This document shows, piece after piece, positions 29,677 to 39,825 of a stretch of 64,000 nucleotides of DNA. The notes beneath the pieces were generated by a model. That model searched no databases and was not told where the DNA came from. It saw nothing but the letters and a program-made list of their open reading frames with translations. The DNA is taken from assembly GCA_902510415.1 (NCBI GenBank), contig CABXBH010000005.1, positions 1-64,000 of the forward strand, read 5' to 3'. The DNA is from an uncultured Bacteroidota bacterium (lineage in GTDB: Bacteria; Bacteroidota; Bacteroidia; Flavobacteriales; Flavobacteriaceae). Positions within the stretch are counted from its first letter, which is position 1, and each line of letters opens with the position of its first letter. The position numbers and the translations under genes were made by a program.

Positions 29677-30372
29677 TTGAAAAAAATCCTATCTAATAAA
29701 GATAACTTACAAGTTCTTTTTGAAGACAACCATATTATTGCAATAAACAAAAGATGCGGAGATATTGTTCAAGGAGATAAAACTGGAGACAAACCACTCT
29801 CAGAAATTGTAAAGTCATATTTGAAAGAAAAATACTCAAAACCTGGCAATGTGTTTTTAGGCGTTGTTCACAGGCTAGATAGACCTACTTCTGGTATAGT
29901 CCTATTTGCTAAAACCTCTAAATCACTCTCTAGGTTAAATAAGATGTTTAAAGAAGGAGTAATCGAAAAATACTATTTAGCTATTGTAAAAAATAAACCA
30001 ACCAAATCAGAATCAACGTTAATGCATTGGTTATGGAAAAATGAAAAAACAAATAAATCTATACATTTCATTAAAGAGACTAAAAATTCAAAAAAAGCAA
30101 TTCTACACTATAAAGTAACAAAGCAACTTGAAAAATATTATCTTTTAGAGATTAAACTTGATACCGGAAGACACCATCAAATTAGATGTCAACTAAAAGC
30201 TATAGGCTGCCCTATAAGAGGGGATTTAAAATACGGGTATGAAAGAAGTAATAGAGATGGAGGTATAGATTTACATGCTAAAAAGATTATATTTAATCAC
30301 CCTGTGTCAAAAATTTCATTAGAAATAGATGCCCCTGTTAAAAATGATAATTTATGGATTGCAACAAAATAA
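29677..30372 (+). CDS. RluA family pseudouridine synthase
   Basis: 'VVHRLDRPTSGIVLFAKT' (RLD), 'LDTGRHHQIRCQL'; TTG start. Confidence 0.9.
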   Translation: MKKILSNKDNLQVLFEDNHIIAINKRCGDIVQGDKTGDKPLSEIVKSYLKEKYSKPGNVFLGVVHRLDRPTSGIVLFAKTSKSLSRLNKMFKEGVIEKYYLAIVKNKPTKSESTLMHWLWKNEKTNKSIHFIKETKNSKKAILHYKVTKQLEKYYLLEIKLDTGRHHQIRCQLKAIGCPIRGDLKYGYERSNRDGGIDLHAKKIIFNHPVSKISLEIDAPVKNDNLWIATK

Positions 30373-30378
30373 ATTTAT

Positions 30379-31755
30379 ATGAATATTGATGTCCTATACA
30401 ACAAACAAAAAAACTTTACTAATTCACAAAAGAAAATTGAAGTTAAAGAAAGGATTCATTTTCTTAAGAAATTAAAAAATGAAATATTAAAAAGGGAAGA
30501 AGAAATATTCACGGCATTAGAGAAAGACTTAAATAAACCTAGATTTGAAGCTTATGCCACAGAAATAGGTTATTTGTTAAATGAAATTGACTTATTTATA
30601 AATAATTTAAAATCCTGGTCAAAACCAAAAAGAGTAAATTCTACATTAATTAATTTTCCTTCAAAAGATTTTATTATATATGAACCATATGGATTAATTT
30701 TAATAATATCTCCTTGGAATTACCCGTTTCAGCTTGCTTTGCTACCTGCAATGTCTGCCTTTGCAGCTGGCAATAATGTCATCCTAAAACCTAGTGAACA
30801 CACCTCTAACACCTCAGCCTTAATAAAAAGCATAGTAAGTGAAGTATTTCCTGAAGAACTGATAAGTGTTATTGAGGGCGGTGCTGAGACAGCATCAAAA
30901 CTACTAGACTATAAATGGGATTATATATTTTTTACAGGAAGTGTAAGAATTGGTAAAATAGTAGCCAAGGCAGCTGCAAATAATTTAACCCCTATAACTT
31001 TAGAGCTAGGAGGTAAAAGTCCTGCGATAATTGACAAAAAAATTGATATTAAACTTGTTAGTAAAAGAATTGTTTGGGGCAAGTTTTTAAACTCAGGACA
31101 AACATGTATAGCTCCAGACTATCTTATTATTCATAAATCAATCAAAGATAAATTCATAAATCAACTGATTGACAGAATAAAATATTCGTTTGGAGAATCA
31201 TCCGAAAGATCAAAAGATTTAACCAGTATCATTAACGAGAACCACTTTGAAAGATTAGTGAAATTAATTGAAGGAAATGAAGTAATATATGGTGGAGAAT
31301 ACGACTCTAAGCTAAAATTCATTTATCCTACAATAGTAAACAACCCAAGTCTGGATAGTAACATCATGAGAGAAGAAATTTTCGGACCTATTCTACCTAT
31401 TTTAACATATGAAAATATTAAAGAAATTGATGAAATAATTAATAAAAACCCAAACCCACTTTCACTCTACTTATTTTCAAATGATAACGATTTAACTGAA
31501 AACATAATTAATAGATATAGTTTTGGAGGGGGAGCAATTAATGATACTATTGTTCATTTAGCTAATTCAAAACTACCTTTTGGCGGTATAGGCAATAGTG
31601 GAACTGGCTCCTATCACGGAAAATCTAGCTTTGACTTATTTTCTCATAAAAAATCGATTGTAAAAAAAGGTAATTGGTATGACAATAATCTAAGATATGC
31701 ACCTTACAAAAATAAATTGAATCTACTAAAAAGACTGATGAAATATTTAAGATAA
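30379..31755 (+). CDS. Aldehyde dehydrogenase family protein
   Basis: 'ISPWNYPFQL', 'LELGGKSPAII', 'NSGQTCIAPDY'. Confidence 0.92.
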   Translation: MNIDVLYNKQKNFTNSQKKIEVKERIHFLKKLKNEILKREEEIFTALEKDLNKPRFEAYATEIGYLLNEIDLFINNLKSWSKPKRVNSTLINFPSKDFIIYEPYGLILIISPWNYPFQLALLPAMSAFAAGNNVILKPSEHTSNTSALIKSIVSEVFPEELISVIEGGAETASKLLDYKWDYIFFTGSVRIGKIVAKAAANNLTPITLELGGKSPAIIDKKIDIKLVSKRIVWGKFLNSGQTCIAPDYLIIHKSIKDKFINQLIDRIKYSFGESSERSKDLTSIINENHFERLVKLIEGNEVIYGGEYDSKLKFIYPTIVNNPSLDSNIMREEIFGPILPILTYENIKEIDEIINKNPNPLSLYLFSNDNDLTENIINRYSFGGGAINDTIVHLANSKLPFGGIGNSGTGSYHGKSSFDLFSHKKSIVKKGNWYDNNLRYAPYKNKLNLLKRLMKYLR

Positions 31756-32586
31756 ATTGATAAAATTAAACTTGATTTTGTCTCCTTGTTTCTTTTGTGA
31801 CAAAACACTTATAGAAAGATTATCTAATTGTAAAATTCTAGGATAACCACCTGTCACCTGCCCATCTTGCATTAATACAATAAGTTTTCCAGAAGGAGTT
31901 AACTGAACTGTTCCAGGAATTACAGGAGAACTAACAATTGAAAAAGAATTTGGACATATATCTTCGTTAAAAAAATAACCCATTCTATTATTATTTGAAA
32001 TAGTGAAAAGCTCATTTGAAAGCTTAAAAATATCATCTGAATTTAACAATTTAAACTCAGGTCCTTTTGAAACATTTATATTTTTTACAAATAAAAAACC
32101 AGAGTGATTCAAGTAATTTTTCTTTGATTTTTTATTATTTAAAAAATTGTATCTATCTCCTGTTTTTATAACTGAGTCAGTTGTTATAGAAGAGTACATA
32201 CTACGACTGTTTAGGACTTTTTGGGAATCGATACCACCTTCAATCGCCAAATAGATTCTATATCCTTCTATTGCTTTACCAAAAGATAAAATATCATTTT
32301 TAAGAACTTGAATCTTAGTATTATTTTTAACAACATTGTTGTTTAATTGAACATCAAATAAACCCCCTGAAATACATATACTAGTATCTGAATGGAATCT
32401 AAACTTGCCTCCCATCATAGTTATTTCAAAAACTGCTTCATTTAATGAATTTGAAAGAAGACCATTAGCTTTATTCGCTGAAATTGAATCCATAAAACCA
32501 GATCTAGTGACTCCATAAGCTGAGTAACCATTTCTTCCAGAGTCTTGGATAGTAATATGATATCCTTTATCTAAAATCTCAATCAT
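31747..32586 (-). CDS. pxpC: 5-oxoprolinase subunit C / carboxyltransferase-like
   Basis: 'DSGRNGYSAYGVTRSGFMD', 'VQLTPSGKLIVLMQDGQVTGGYPRI'. Confidence 0.9.
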   Translation of the reverse strand: MIEILDKGYHITIQDSGRNGYSAYGVTRSGFMDSISANKANGLLSNSLNEAVFEITMMGGKFRFHSDTSICISGGLFDVQLNNNVVKNNTKIQVLKNDILSFGKAIEGYRIYLAIEGGIDSQKVLNSRSMYSSITTDSVIKTGDRYNFLNNKKSKKNYLNHSGFLFVKNINVSKGPEFKLLNSDDIFKLSNELFTISNNNRMGYFFNEDICPNSFSIVSSPVIPGTVQLTPSGKLIVLMQDGQVTGGYPRILQLDNLSISVLSQKKQGDKIKFNFINLS

Positions 32587-33310
32587 GATTATATTTTTTT
32601 ACAAATTGATATTTATCTTTTTCAACTTTTTTCTTGATATCGTAATACTCAACTGATGAAATTGATTTGAATTGTACATAATCACCAACAGGAATATTAA
32701 CTGGTGAGCTATTATTATTTAAATTGAATAAATTAATAGGAGTATTTCCGATTACATACCATCCACCAGGTGAATCAGCAGGATATACCCCTGTCTGACC
32801 ACCTCCTATTGCAACAGAACCTTTTAAAATTTTTCTATCAGGTATTTTTTTACGTGTAATTGATAATTTTTTATTTAACCCTCCCAAATACATGAATCCA
32901 GGTATGAAACCATACATATGTAAATAGTATATATTTGAAGAATGTAGATTTATTACTTGCTCACGACTCAATAATACTTTTTCAGAATACACTTTAATGT
33001 CTTTTGCAAAATCACTTTCATAACAAACGGGTATTTCCCAAATAATTTTGTTTTCAGAATTTTGTTTTAGTGATTCATTATATGTTTTATTCAAAGAATC
33101 GCAACTTAGATCAAAGTCTGCAATATCATTTCTATACTGCACCAATACTGAACTGTAACCTTTTATGATTTCAAGAATATTTTTCTCATTCCTTATATGC
33201 TTTATAAAATTATGAATGTCATTTGATATTTCAACAGAAATTATATTAGGCCAACTTAAAAGAATTGAGCTGGAACTGTAATGAAAAAAATCAATTTTAA
33301 ATTTCTTCAT
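32579..33310 (-). CDS. pxpB: 5-oxoprolinase subunit B
   Basis: 'YGFIPGFMYLGGL', 'GSVAIGGGQTGVYPADSPGGWYVIGNTP'. Confidence 0.9.
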   Translation of the reverse strand: MKKFKIDFFHYSSSSILLSWPNIISVEISNDIHNFIKHIRNEKNILEIIKGYSSVLVQYRNDIADFDLSCDSLNKTYNESLKQNSENKIIWEIPVCYESDFAKDIKVYSEKVLLSREQVINLHSSNIYYLHMYGFIPGFMYLGGLNKKLSITRKKIPDRKILKGSVAIGGGQTGVYPADSPGGWYVIGNTPINLFNLNNNSSPVNIPVGDYVQFKSISSVEYYDIKKKVEKDKYQFVKKYNHD

Positions 33311-34016
33311 CTAAATATGACTTTAAACCCATTAAATTATTAATAACATTAGGACTGTCTCCGTGAACACAATACGTCTCCGCATCTAAAAATATTTTAT
33401 CACCTGTATAAGCTGTTAAAAATCCTTTTGAAGTTACATTACTAATTCTGTTAAACATGATTTCTGGAGAATTTATAAGTGCGTTCGATTTATATCTAGA
33501 AACCAATGTATTATCAGCATTATAGTTCCTGTCTAAAAACACCTCTTTTTTAATTTTTAAATCATTTTTAACTGCTAATTCAGAAATTAAAGTTCCAGCA
33601 GGTACATAAAAAAAAATGTCATCAAAATTTTCTTTCATTATTTGAATCATAAACATTGCTAAATCATAATCTTTGGAACTTAAATTATATAGTGCACCGT
33701 GAGTCTTGATATGGTTTAAATTACAATCATTTTCATTTATAATATTTTTAAGTGAATTCACCTGATTTATAATAGATTTTTTTAAATCTGTATTAGAAAT
33801 ATTAATAATTTTTCTGCCGAAACCTACTTTATCTGGATAAGACGGGTGAGCTCCTATTTCGACTTTATGTTCTTTAGCTATATGAACTACCTCAGTCATA
33901 GAATTAAAATCACCTACATGACCTCCACAAGCGACACTACATGAAGTTAAATATGGCATTATTTTACTCTCGATGTTTAGACCTTCTCCTAAATCAGCAT
34001 TTAAACTTACTTTCAT
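33297..34016 (-). CDS. pxpA: 5-oxoprolinase subunit A (LamB/YcsF family)
   Basis: 'NADLGEG', 'SCSVACGGHVGD', 'IGAHPSYPDKVGFGR', 'HIKTHGALYN'. Confidence 0.93.
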   Translation of the reverse strand: MKVSLNADLGEGLNIESKIMPYLTSCSVACGGHVGDFNSMTEVVHIAKEHKVEIGAHPSYPDKVGFGRKIINISNTDLKKSIINQVNSLKNIINENDCNLNHIKTHGALYNLSSKDYDLAMFMIQIMKENFDDIFFYVPAGTLISELAVKNDLKIKKEVFLDRNYNADNTLVSRYKSNALINSPEIMFNRISNVTSKGFLTAYTGDKIFLDAETYCVHGDSPNVINNLMGLKSYLDEEI

Positions 34017-34019
34017 TAT

Positions 34020-35246
34020 TTAAAAAAACACTTTAATTACACTTCTTACACATAGCAATAAACAGAAACCAATTACTAAAACACCAATCAGGTTTTGAAC
34101 AATGCTGTTTATTTGATTTTTTAAAAGTTTACTATTATTGGCTAAAATCATGAGAAATATCACAATTAGAGGGAGTAAAATACCATTAGTTATCTGAGCA
34201 AACTTTATAATTTCAATGGAACTTATTCCTAAAGAAGATGAAATAACCCCAATTACTAAAACTATTATAGATATAAATCTAAAAAAAACAGATTTTCTAT
34301 CAGATTCAAATCCTAAACACCCGCATAAAACATATGCTGCAGCTAAAGGCGCAGTTATTGAACTTGTTAATCCTGCAGAAAACAAACCTAATGCAATAAT
34401 AAGTTTGGAGAAATTACCGTAAAGTGGCTCTAAACTGTTTGCAAGATCTACGGCGTTTAAAATATCTGACTTATTTAATCCTGCTGCTGTTAATAAAATA
34501 CATAATGAAATTAGACCACCAATAGAAATGGAAATAATTGCATCAAAATTAGCAGTATTTATATCATTTACATTTTTCCATTTACTATTAACTAAAGCCA
34601 CATGTAAAAAAATATTATAAGGGACAACTGTCGTACCAATTAAGCCCGCAACTATTAAAATACTTTCAGATGGAAAATGAAAAAAATTTGAAAATGAAAA
34701 TAAAGATTGAAAATCTATCCCAACAATAAAAACTGTGAAAACAAAAGAAAAACTCATTATTAGCACAAGGAAAATTAGTACTTTTTCTAAACTTCTGTTA
34801 TTTCCAAAAGCAATTAATAAGAATGCTAAAAATCCGCAGCAGACACTAAAAATATTCACATTATTATAAACTAATTTTTTATTAAATAATAATTCTGCAC
34901 CCATAACTGCACCACTAATATTACCAGCCTCATAAGCAGTATTTCCTATAAAAATTGCAGAAATAACTAATAATATAGAAACGTATTTTAGAATTTTATT
35001 TTCAAACTGCTCTCTTACCAATACAGATAAAGATTTTTTAGTATTAATTCCTATCCTGATTGCCATCAACTGAATAAAAAGTGTGAGAAGTATTGAAATA
35101 AAAAGAGCCCAAATAAGACTATACCCAAACTTAGCTCCAGCAACAGAACACATGGTTATAGTTCCAGGACCAATAAAAGCTGCTGCTATTACAGAAGCAG
35201 GACCTATATTTTTTAACTTGTATCTAATTTTATTAATAATACTCAA
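34020..35246 (-). CDS. Nramp-fold transporter-like protein with non-canonical metal-site residues
   Basis: Nramp-type TM1 'AAAFIGPGTITMCSVAGAKFGYSLIW' (GPGT, not DPGN) and TM6 'GTTVVPYNIFLHVALV' (VPY, not MPH). Confidence 0.82.
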   Translation of the reverse strand: MSIINKIRYKLKNIGPASVIAAAFIGPGTITMCSVAGAKFGYSLIWALFISILLTLFIQLMAIRIGINTKKSLSVLVREQFENKILKYVSILLVISAIFIGNTAYEAGNISGAVMGAELLFNKKLVYNNVNIFSVCCGFLAFLLIAFGNNRSLEKVLIFLVLIMSFSFVFTVFIVGIDFQSLFSFSNFFHFPSESILIVAGLIGTTVVPYNIFLHVALVNSKWKNVNDINTANFDAIISISIGGLISLCILLTAAGLNKSDILNAVDLANSLEPLYGNFSKLIIALGLFSAGLTSSITAPLAAAYVLCGCLGFESDRKSVFFRFISIIVLVIGVISSSLGISSIEIIKFAQITNGILLPLIVIFLMILANNSKLLKNQINSIVQNLIGVLVIGFCLLLCVRSVIKVFF

Positions 35247-36543
35247 TATTTAATAATTTTTGAGAATTTTCAGACACACAAAATCTATTATCCAACCTCA
35301 TACCTAGAATCCATATAATATTATCATCTCCGTTAACCAAAACAATAACTGAACCCTTATCAATTTGACTAATGTTTTTGTCTTTCAAATATTTACTGAC
35401 TTTTTTACTTCCTTTCATGCCAAAAGGCTGAAAAGAATCTCCCTTGTTTAAATTTCTTAATAACAGAGGAAATTTTAATTTATCTCTATCTAAAGTAATG
35501 ATATTGTTATTATTCCTTGAAATTTCATTGGTGATTGTGAACTTGACATGCTTACCATTATTGATTTCAACAATACTAGAATCATCGACTATAATTTGAT
35601 TAATTTTTTTAATTTCATGAATCGGTCTTAATATTAAAAACTCTTTAATCTTACACAAAATATGAGATTCACTTAATATTTTTTTTCCAGACTCAGAATC
35701 AGATAAATTAAATATTGTATCCCAGTCAGTAAAACCAAAATCTCTTAAAAAATAATATAGGAAAGCCTCTTTATTTACTTTATCAAAATTTGAAATTTTG
35801 ATTCTAATTTCATTTCTATTATAGTCTATTAAGTCTGTCTTTAATTCATCGATTTTTTCATGAATCACAGAGTTAGAAATTTTTAAATATGAAATACTTT
35901 TTTTAAAGTTTTTTAAAAAATTTCCGTCTAATTTTTCTAATTCTGGGATTATCTTATTTCTAATTTTATTTCTCAAATAAGAATTAGATTTATTTGAGGA
36001 ATCCTCTCTCCATTTTAAGTTATTAGATTTTGCATAATTAATAATATTGACTTTTTCAAACTCAATTAAGGGTCTTTTAATCTTTTTGTTTAGCCCAGGA
36101 ATCCCTGTCAAACCATCAAGACCAGAACCTCTGGAAATATTTATGATAAAGCTTTCTAAACTATCATTTAGGTGATGCGCTGTCAATATGTGATTAATAT
36201 TTAATTTCACTGAAAGATTTTCGAAAAAATCATATCTCAAATCTCTGGCAACCATCTGTATGGATTTATTTGAAGTATTTTGAATTTTTTTAGTATTAAA
36301 TGATTTAGAATAAAATTTAATTGAATTTTTTTCACATAAATCTTTTACAAATTCTAAATCACCAAGACTCTCATTATCTCTTAGATTAAAATTACAATGA
36401 GCAACCACAAAAGTTTTTGAAACTGAAAGCATCAGGTGAAATAACACTACACTGTCGACACCGCCAGAACAGCAAAGAACACTACTTTCCGTTAGTAAAT
36501 GGGGAAATTTATCTTTTAGATAAGATTCAAACTCTAATTGCAT
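35233..36543 (-). CDS. tilS: tRNA(Ile)-lysidine synthetase
   Basis: 'CCSGGVDSVVLFHLML' P-loop, 'TAHHLNDSLES'. Confidence 0.93.
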   Translation of the reverse strand: MQLEFESYLKDKFPHLLTESSVLCCSGGVDSVVLFHLMLSVSKTFVVAHCNFNLRDNESLGDLEFVKDLCEKNSIKFYSKSFNTKKIQNTSNKSIQMVARDLRYDFFENLSVKLNINHILTAHHLNDSLESFIINISRGSGLDGLTGIPGLNKKIKRPLIEFEKVNIINYAKSNNLKWREDSSNKSNSYLRNKIRNKIIPELEKLDGNFLKNFKKSISYLKISNSVIHEKIDELKTDLIDYNRNEIRIKISNFDKVNKEAFLYYFLRDFGFTDWDTIFNLSDSESGKKILSESHILCKIKEFLILRPIHEIKKINQIIVDDSSIVEINNGKHVKFTITNEISRNNNNIITLDRDKLKFPLLLRNLNKGDSFQPFGMKGSKKVSKYLKDKNISQIDKGSVIVLVNGDDNIIWILGMRLDNRFCVSENSQKLLNIEYY

Positions 36544-36587
36544 TTAATTTGTTTAAAACAAATATATAGAAATGAATATATAAAATT

Positions 36588-37991
36588 TTATATATGAATA
36601 GCTCTATTTTCTGTTGCAGCCATTGCAGCCTCTTTAATTGCTTCTGAAAAAGTAGGATGTGCATGAGATATTCTTGCAATATCTTCAGCTGTAGCTTTAT
36701 ACTCCATCGCAACAACAGCCTCAGAAATAAGATCAGCGCATCTAGCACCAATCATATGAACTCCTAATATTTCATCTGATTGAGAATCAGCAAGAATTTT
36801 TACAAAACCGTCTAAATCAGAACTTGCCCTGCTTCTTCCTAATGCTCTCATTGGAAACTGGCCGACTTTATAATTTTTATTAGCATCTTTTAAATCTTCT
36901 TCTGTTTTACCTACTGAAGCTACTTCAGGCCAAGTATATACAACACCTGGTATTAGATTATAGTCGATATGAGGTCTTTGACCGCTTATAAATTCAGCTA
37001 CATAAACACCTTCTTCCTCAGCTTTATGAGCCAACATAACCCCTTTTACCACATCCCCAATTGCATAAATATTAGAAACATTTGTTTTGAGGTTTTTATC
37101 TACTTCTATTCTTCCATATTTATCTGATAAAAGTCCCGCATTATCTAAATTAAGACCATTAGTATAAGCACTTCTACCAATAGAAATCAAACAATAATCT
37201 CCTTCAAATTTTACGTTTTCTCCCTTTTTATTTTCAGCTGAAACAATCACTGATTCACCATTTCGATCAATAGAAGTGACCTTGTGTGAAGTATTTATCT
37301 TAACACCGCTCTTTTTAAAAACTTTAGTAAGTTCTTTTGAAAGACTTGCATCCATATTAGGTATAATTCTATCTTGATATTCAATGACCGTAACCTTAGC
37401 ACCAAGTCTACTATAAACCTGACCAAGTTCAAGGCCAATTACACCTCCCCCAACTATAACTAAATGTTTTGGGACCTCTTTAAGTTTTAATGCCTCAGTA
37501 GATGAAATAATTCTTTCACCATCAAAATCTGCAAACGGAAGTTTTGTAGGCTTACTACCAGTAGCTATAATTATATGCTTACCCTCAATAGTTTCTGTTT
37601 TAACCTCTGATTTTATCTGAATTGTATTTGAATTCACAAATGAACCTAAACCATTAAAAACGGTAACCTTATTTTTATCCATTAAGTATTCTAAACCTTT
37701 TGTTGTTTGCTCAACAACTGAAGATTTTCTAGACATCATTTGTTCTAAATCGAGCTTAATATCTCCTTCAACCACAATACCATGATTTGCAAAATTGTGC
37801 AGAGCATTCTCGTAATGATGAGATGAATCAAGTAATGACTTACTTGGAATACAACCAACATTTAAACAAGTTCCTCCCATTTTTGAATATTTTTCAATCA
37901 ACGCAGTTTTCATACCCAATTGTGCAGCTCTAATTGCAGCAACATATCCTCCTGGTCCTGAACCGATAACGATTACATCAAATGTGCTCAT
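36588..37991 (-). CDS. lpd: Dihydrolipoyl dehydrogenase
   Basis: 'GSGPGGYVAAIRAAQLG', 'GGTCLNVGCIPSKSLL', 'HAHPTFSEAIKEAA'. Confidence 0.95.
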   Translation of the reverse strand: MSTFDVIVIGSGPGGYVAAIRAAQLGMKTALIEKYSKMGGTCLNVGCIPSKSLLDSSHHYENALHNFANHGIVVEGDIKLDLEQMMSRKSSVVEQTTKGLEYLMDKNKVTVFNGLGSFVNSNTIQIKSEVKTETIEGKHIIIATGSKPTKLPFADFDGERIISSTEALKLKEVPKHLVIVGGGVIGLELGQVYSRLGAKVTVIEYQDRIIPNMDASLSKELTKVFKKSGVKINTSHKVTSIDRNGESVIVSAENKKGENVKFEGDYCLISIGRSAYTNGLNLDNAGLLSDKYGRIEVDKNLKTNVSNIYAIGDVVKGVMLAHKAEEEGVYVAEFISGQRPHIDYNLIPGVVYTWPEVASVGKTEEDLKDANKNYKVGQFPMRALGRSRASSDLDGFVKILADSQSDEILGVHMIGARCADLISEAVVAMEYKATAEDIARISHAHPTFSEAIKEAAMAATENRAIHI

Positions 37992-38110
37992 ATTTCATAA
38001 ATTTAGGTTTCAAAAATACAAATATTTAAATGTTAAAATAATTTTTAAACTATTAAAATTGATTTTGGTAAATTAGTGCTTTATTCAAACCAAATCTACT
38101 TTATACTTCA

Positions 38111-38323
38111 ATGAAATCTAAACCTGCTAATAAAATACAAGACTTACAATTTTTTGGAGAATTTGGAGGTGTAAACCCTTCAATATCAGAAATTTCTGAA
38201 TCTGAGCAAGAACAGATGGGGTTAAGTGAAGGCTTAATAAGATTTTCTGTAGGATTAGACCAAGACATTGAAAGAACTTATCTAGCAATTAGAGAATGCA
38301 TTAAAGAATTTAAGCTTCTCTAA
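38111..38323 (+). pseudogene. 70-aa in-frame remnant of a Cys/Met-metabolism PLP enzyme (N-terminus joined to C-terminus, catalytic core missing)
   Basis: N-terminal 'LQFFGEFGGVNPSIS' joined to C-terminal 'EISESEQEQMGLSEGLIRFSVGLDQDIERTYLAIREC', matching both ends of flavobacterial MdeA/MetC-like PLP enzymes from memory; stop abuts the nhaC ATG (TAAATG). Confidence 0.65.
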
Positions 38324-39763
38324 ATGGAAACAAACTCCTCAAAAATAAGCTTGATTAAATCAATCATACCAATTACGATATTGATATCTTTATTATTCTA
38401 CAACATTATCTTTTTTGAGAATAATGATTGGCTAGGTGAATTTACTTATCATTATATTTTAATCTCCACATCGATAATTGCTACAATCATTGGGCTTTCA
38501 GAAAAGATTAAGGTATCATTTGTGATTGAGAGAATATTTTCAAGTATTAAGAGTATAAGCATCCCTATTGTAATTCTTCTTTTAGTTGGGGCACTTGCTG
38601 GTACATGGAAAGTAAGTGGAATCATTCCAGCGATGGTTTATTATGGTTTAAACATGGTAGATCCGAGTATATTTTTACCCCTAACACTAATAGTTTCAAC
38701 TCTTGTTTCTTTAACAACTGGAAGTTCATACACAACATCTGCAACGGTTGGAATTGCTTTAGTTGCTGTTGGAATTGCTTTTAATATTCCTGCTGGTATG
38801 ACAGCAGGAGCCGTTATTTCTGGAGCATATTTTGGAGATAAAATGTCTCCGCTAAGTGATACAACAAATCTAGCTCCAGCTATGGCAGGCACAGATCTTT
38901 ACTCACATATTAGATACATGACATATACAACAGTTCCAACATATATTATTACTTTGATTGTTTTTATTTTATTAAGTTTTAATCTTCAAATCAACTCAGT
39001 AGGTGAAATGAGTGAGATTAATAATCTTTCCGAAACTATTATAAATGATTTTTACATATCCCCTGTTTTATTCTTGGTTCCAGCATTAGTAATCTTATTG
39101 GCTTTTTTAAAAGTTCGTCCAATTATTGCTTTAAGTTTCGGAATCATTGGAGCAATTATATTCTCAATAGTTTTTCAAAATAACATTTTAGAAAGTATAG
39201 ACCCATCCAAAACCTCATCTGTAATTTTATCTGTTTTTACAGACACAAGCATTCCGACAGAAAATATAAGAATTGAAAGATTATATAACTCTGGTGGTAT
39301 GAAAGGTATGTTATGGACTATTTATCTTACAATAAGTGCAATGGTTTTTGGAGGGTCAATGGATGGAATTGGTGCATTAAAGAAAATCACTGACTACCTT
39401 TTAAGTAAAGCGAAAACTACGTTTGGACTTTTTGCAAGTACTGCAGCAAGTTGTCTAGGGATTAATATTGTTGCCTCAGATCAATATCTAGCAATTGTAA
39501 TTCCTGGAAAAATGTTCAAGGATGCTTATGAAGAAAAAAAATTATCTCCTGAAAATCTTAGTAGAACTCTTGAAGATACCGGAACAGTAACATCCGCATT
39601 AATTCCATGGAATACTTGTGGAGCATATCATTATGGAGTACTAGGAGTTTCAGTTACGGATTATTTTATATATGCAATTTTTAACTGGCTTAGCCCAGTA
39701 ACTACATTGATATATGCAGCATTTATGATAAAAATCAAGATGCTGACAAGTCATAAAATTTAA
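38324..39763 (+). CDS. nhaC: NhaC family Na+/H+ antiporter-like transporter
   Basis: Multi-TM, 'TGSSYTTSATVGIALVAVG', 'GAYFGDKMSPLSDTTNLAPAMAGTDLY'. Confidence 0.9.
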   Translation: METNSSKISLIKSIIPITILISLLFYNIIFFENNDWLGEFTYHYILISTSIIATIIGLSEKIKVSFVIERIFSSIKSISIPIVILLLVGALAGTWKVSGIIPAMVYYGLNMVDPSIFLPLTLIVSTLVSLTTGSSYTTSATVGIALVAVGIAFNIPAGMTAGAVISGAYFGDKMSPLSDTTNLAPAMAGTDLYSHIRYMTYTTVPTYIITLIVFILLSFNLQINSVGEMSEINNLSETIINDFYISPVLFLVPALVILLAFLKVRPIIALSFGIIGAIIFSIVFQNNILESIDPSKTSSVILSVFTDTSIPTENIRIERLYNSGGMKGMLWTIYLTISAMVFGGSMDGIGALKKITDYLLSKAKTTFGLFASTAASCLGINIVASDQYLAIVIPGKMFKDAYEEKKLSPENLSRTLEDTGTVTSALIPWNTCGAYHYGVLGVSVTDYFIYAIFNWLSPVTTLIYAAFMIKIKMLTSHKI

Positions 39764-39825
39764 TTAAAAAATTTATTCTTGGGCAAATGATTACTAAATT
39801 GCATAGAATAATTCAATAAAGATTA

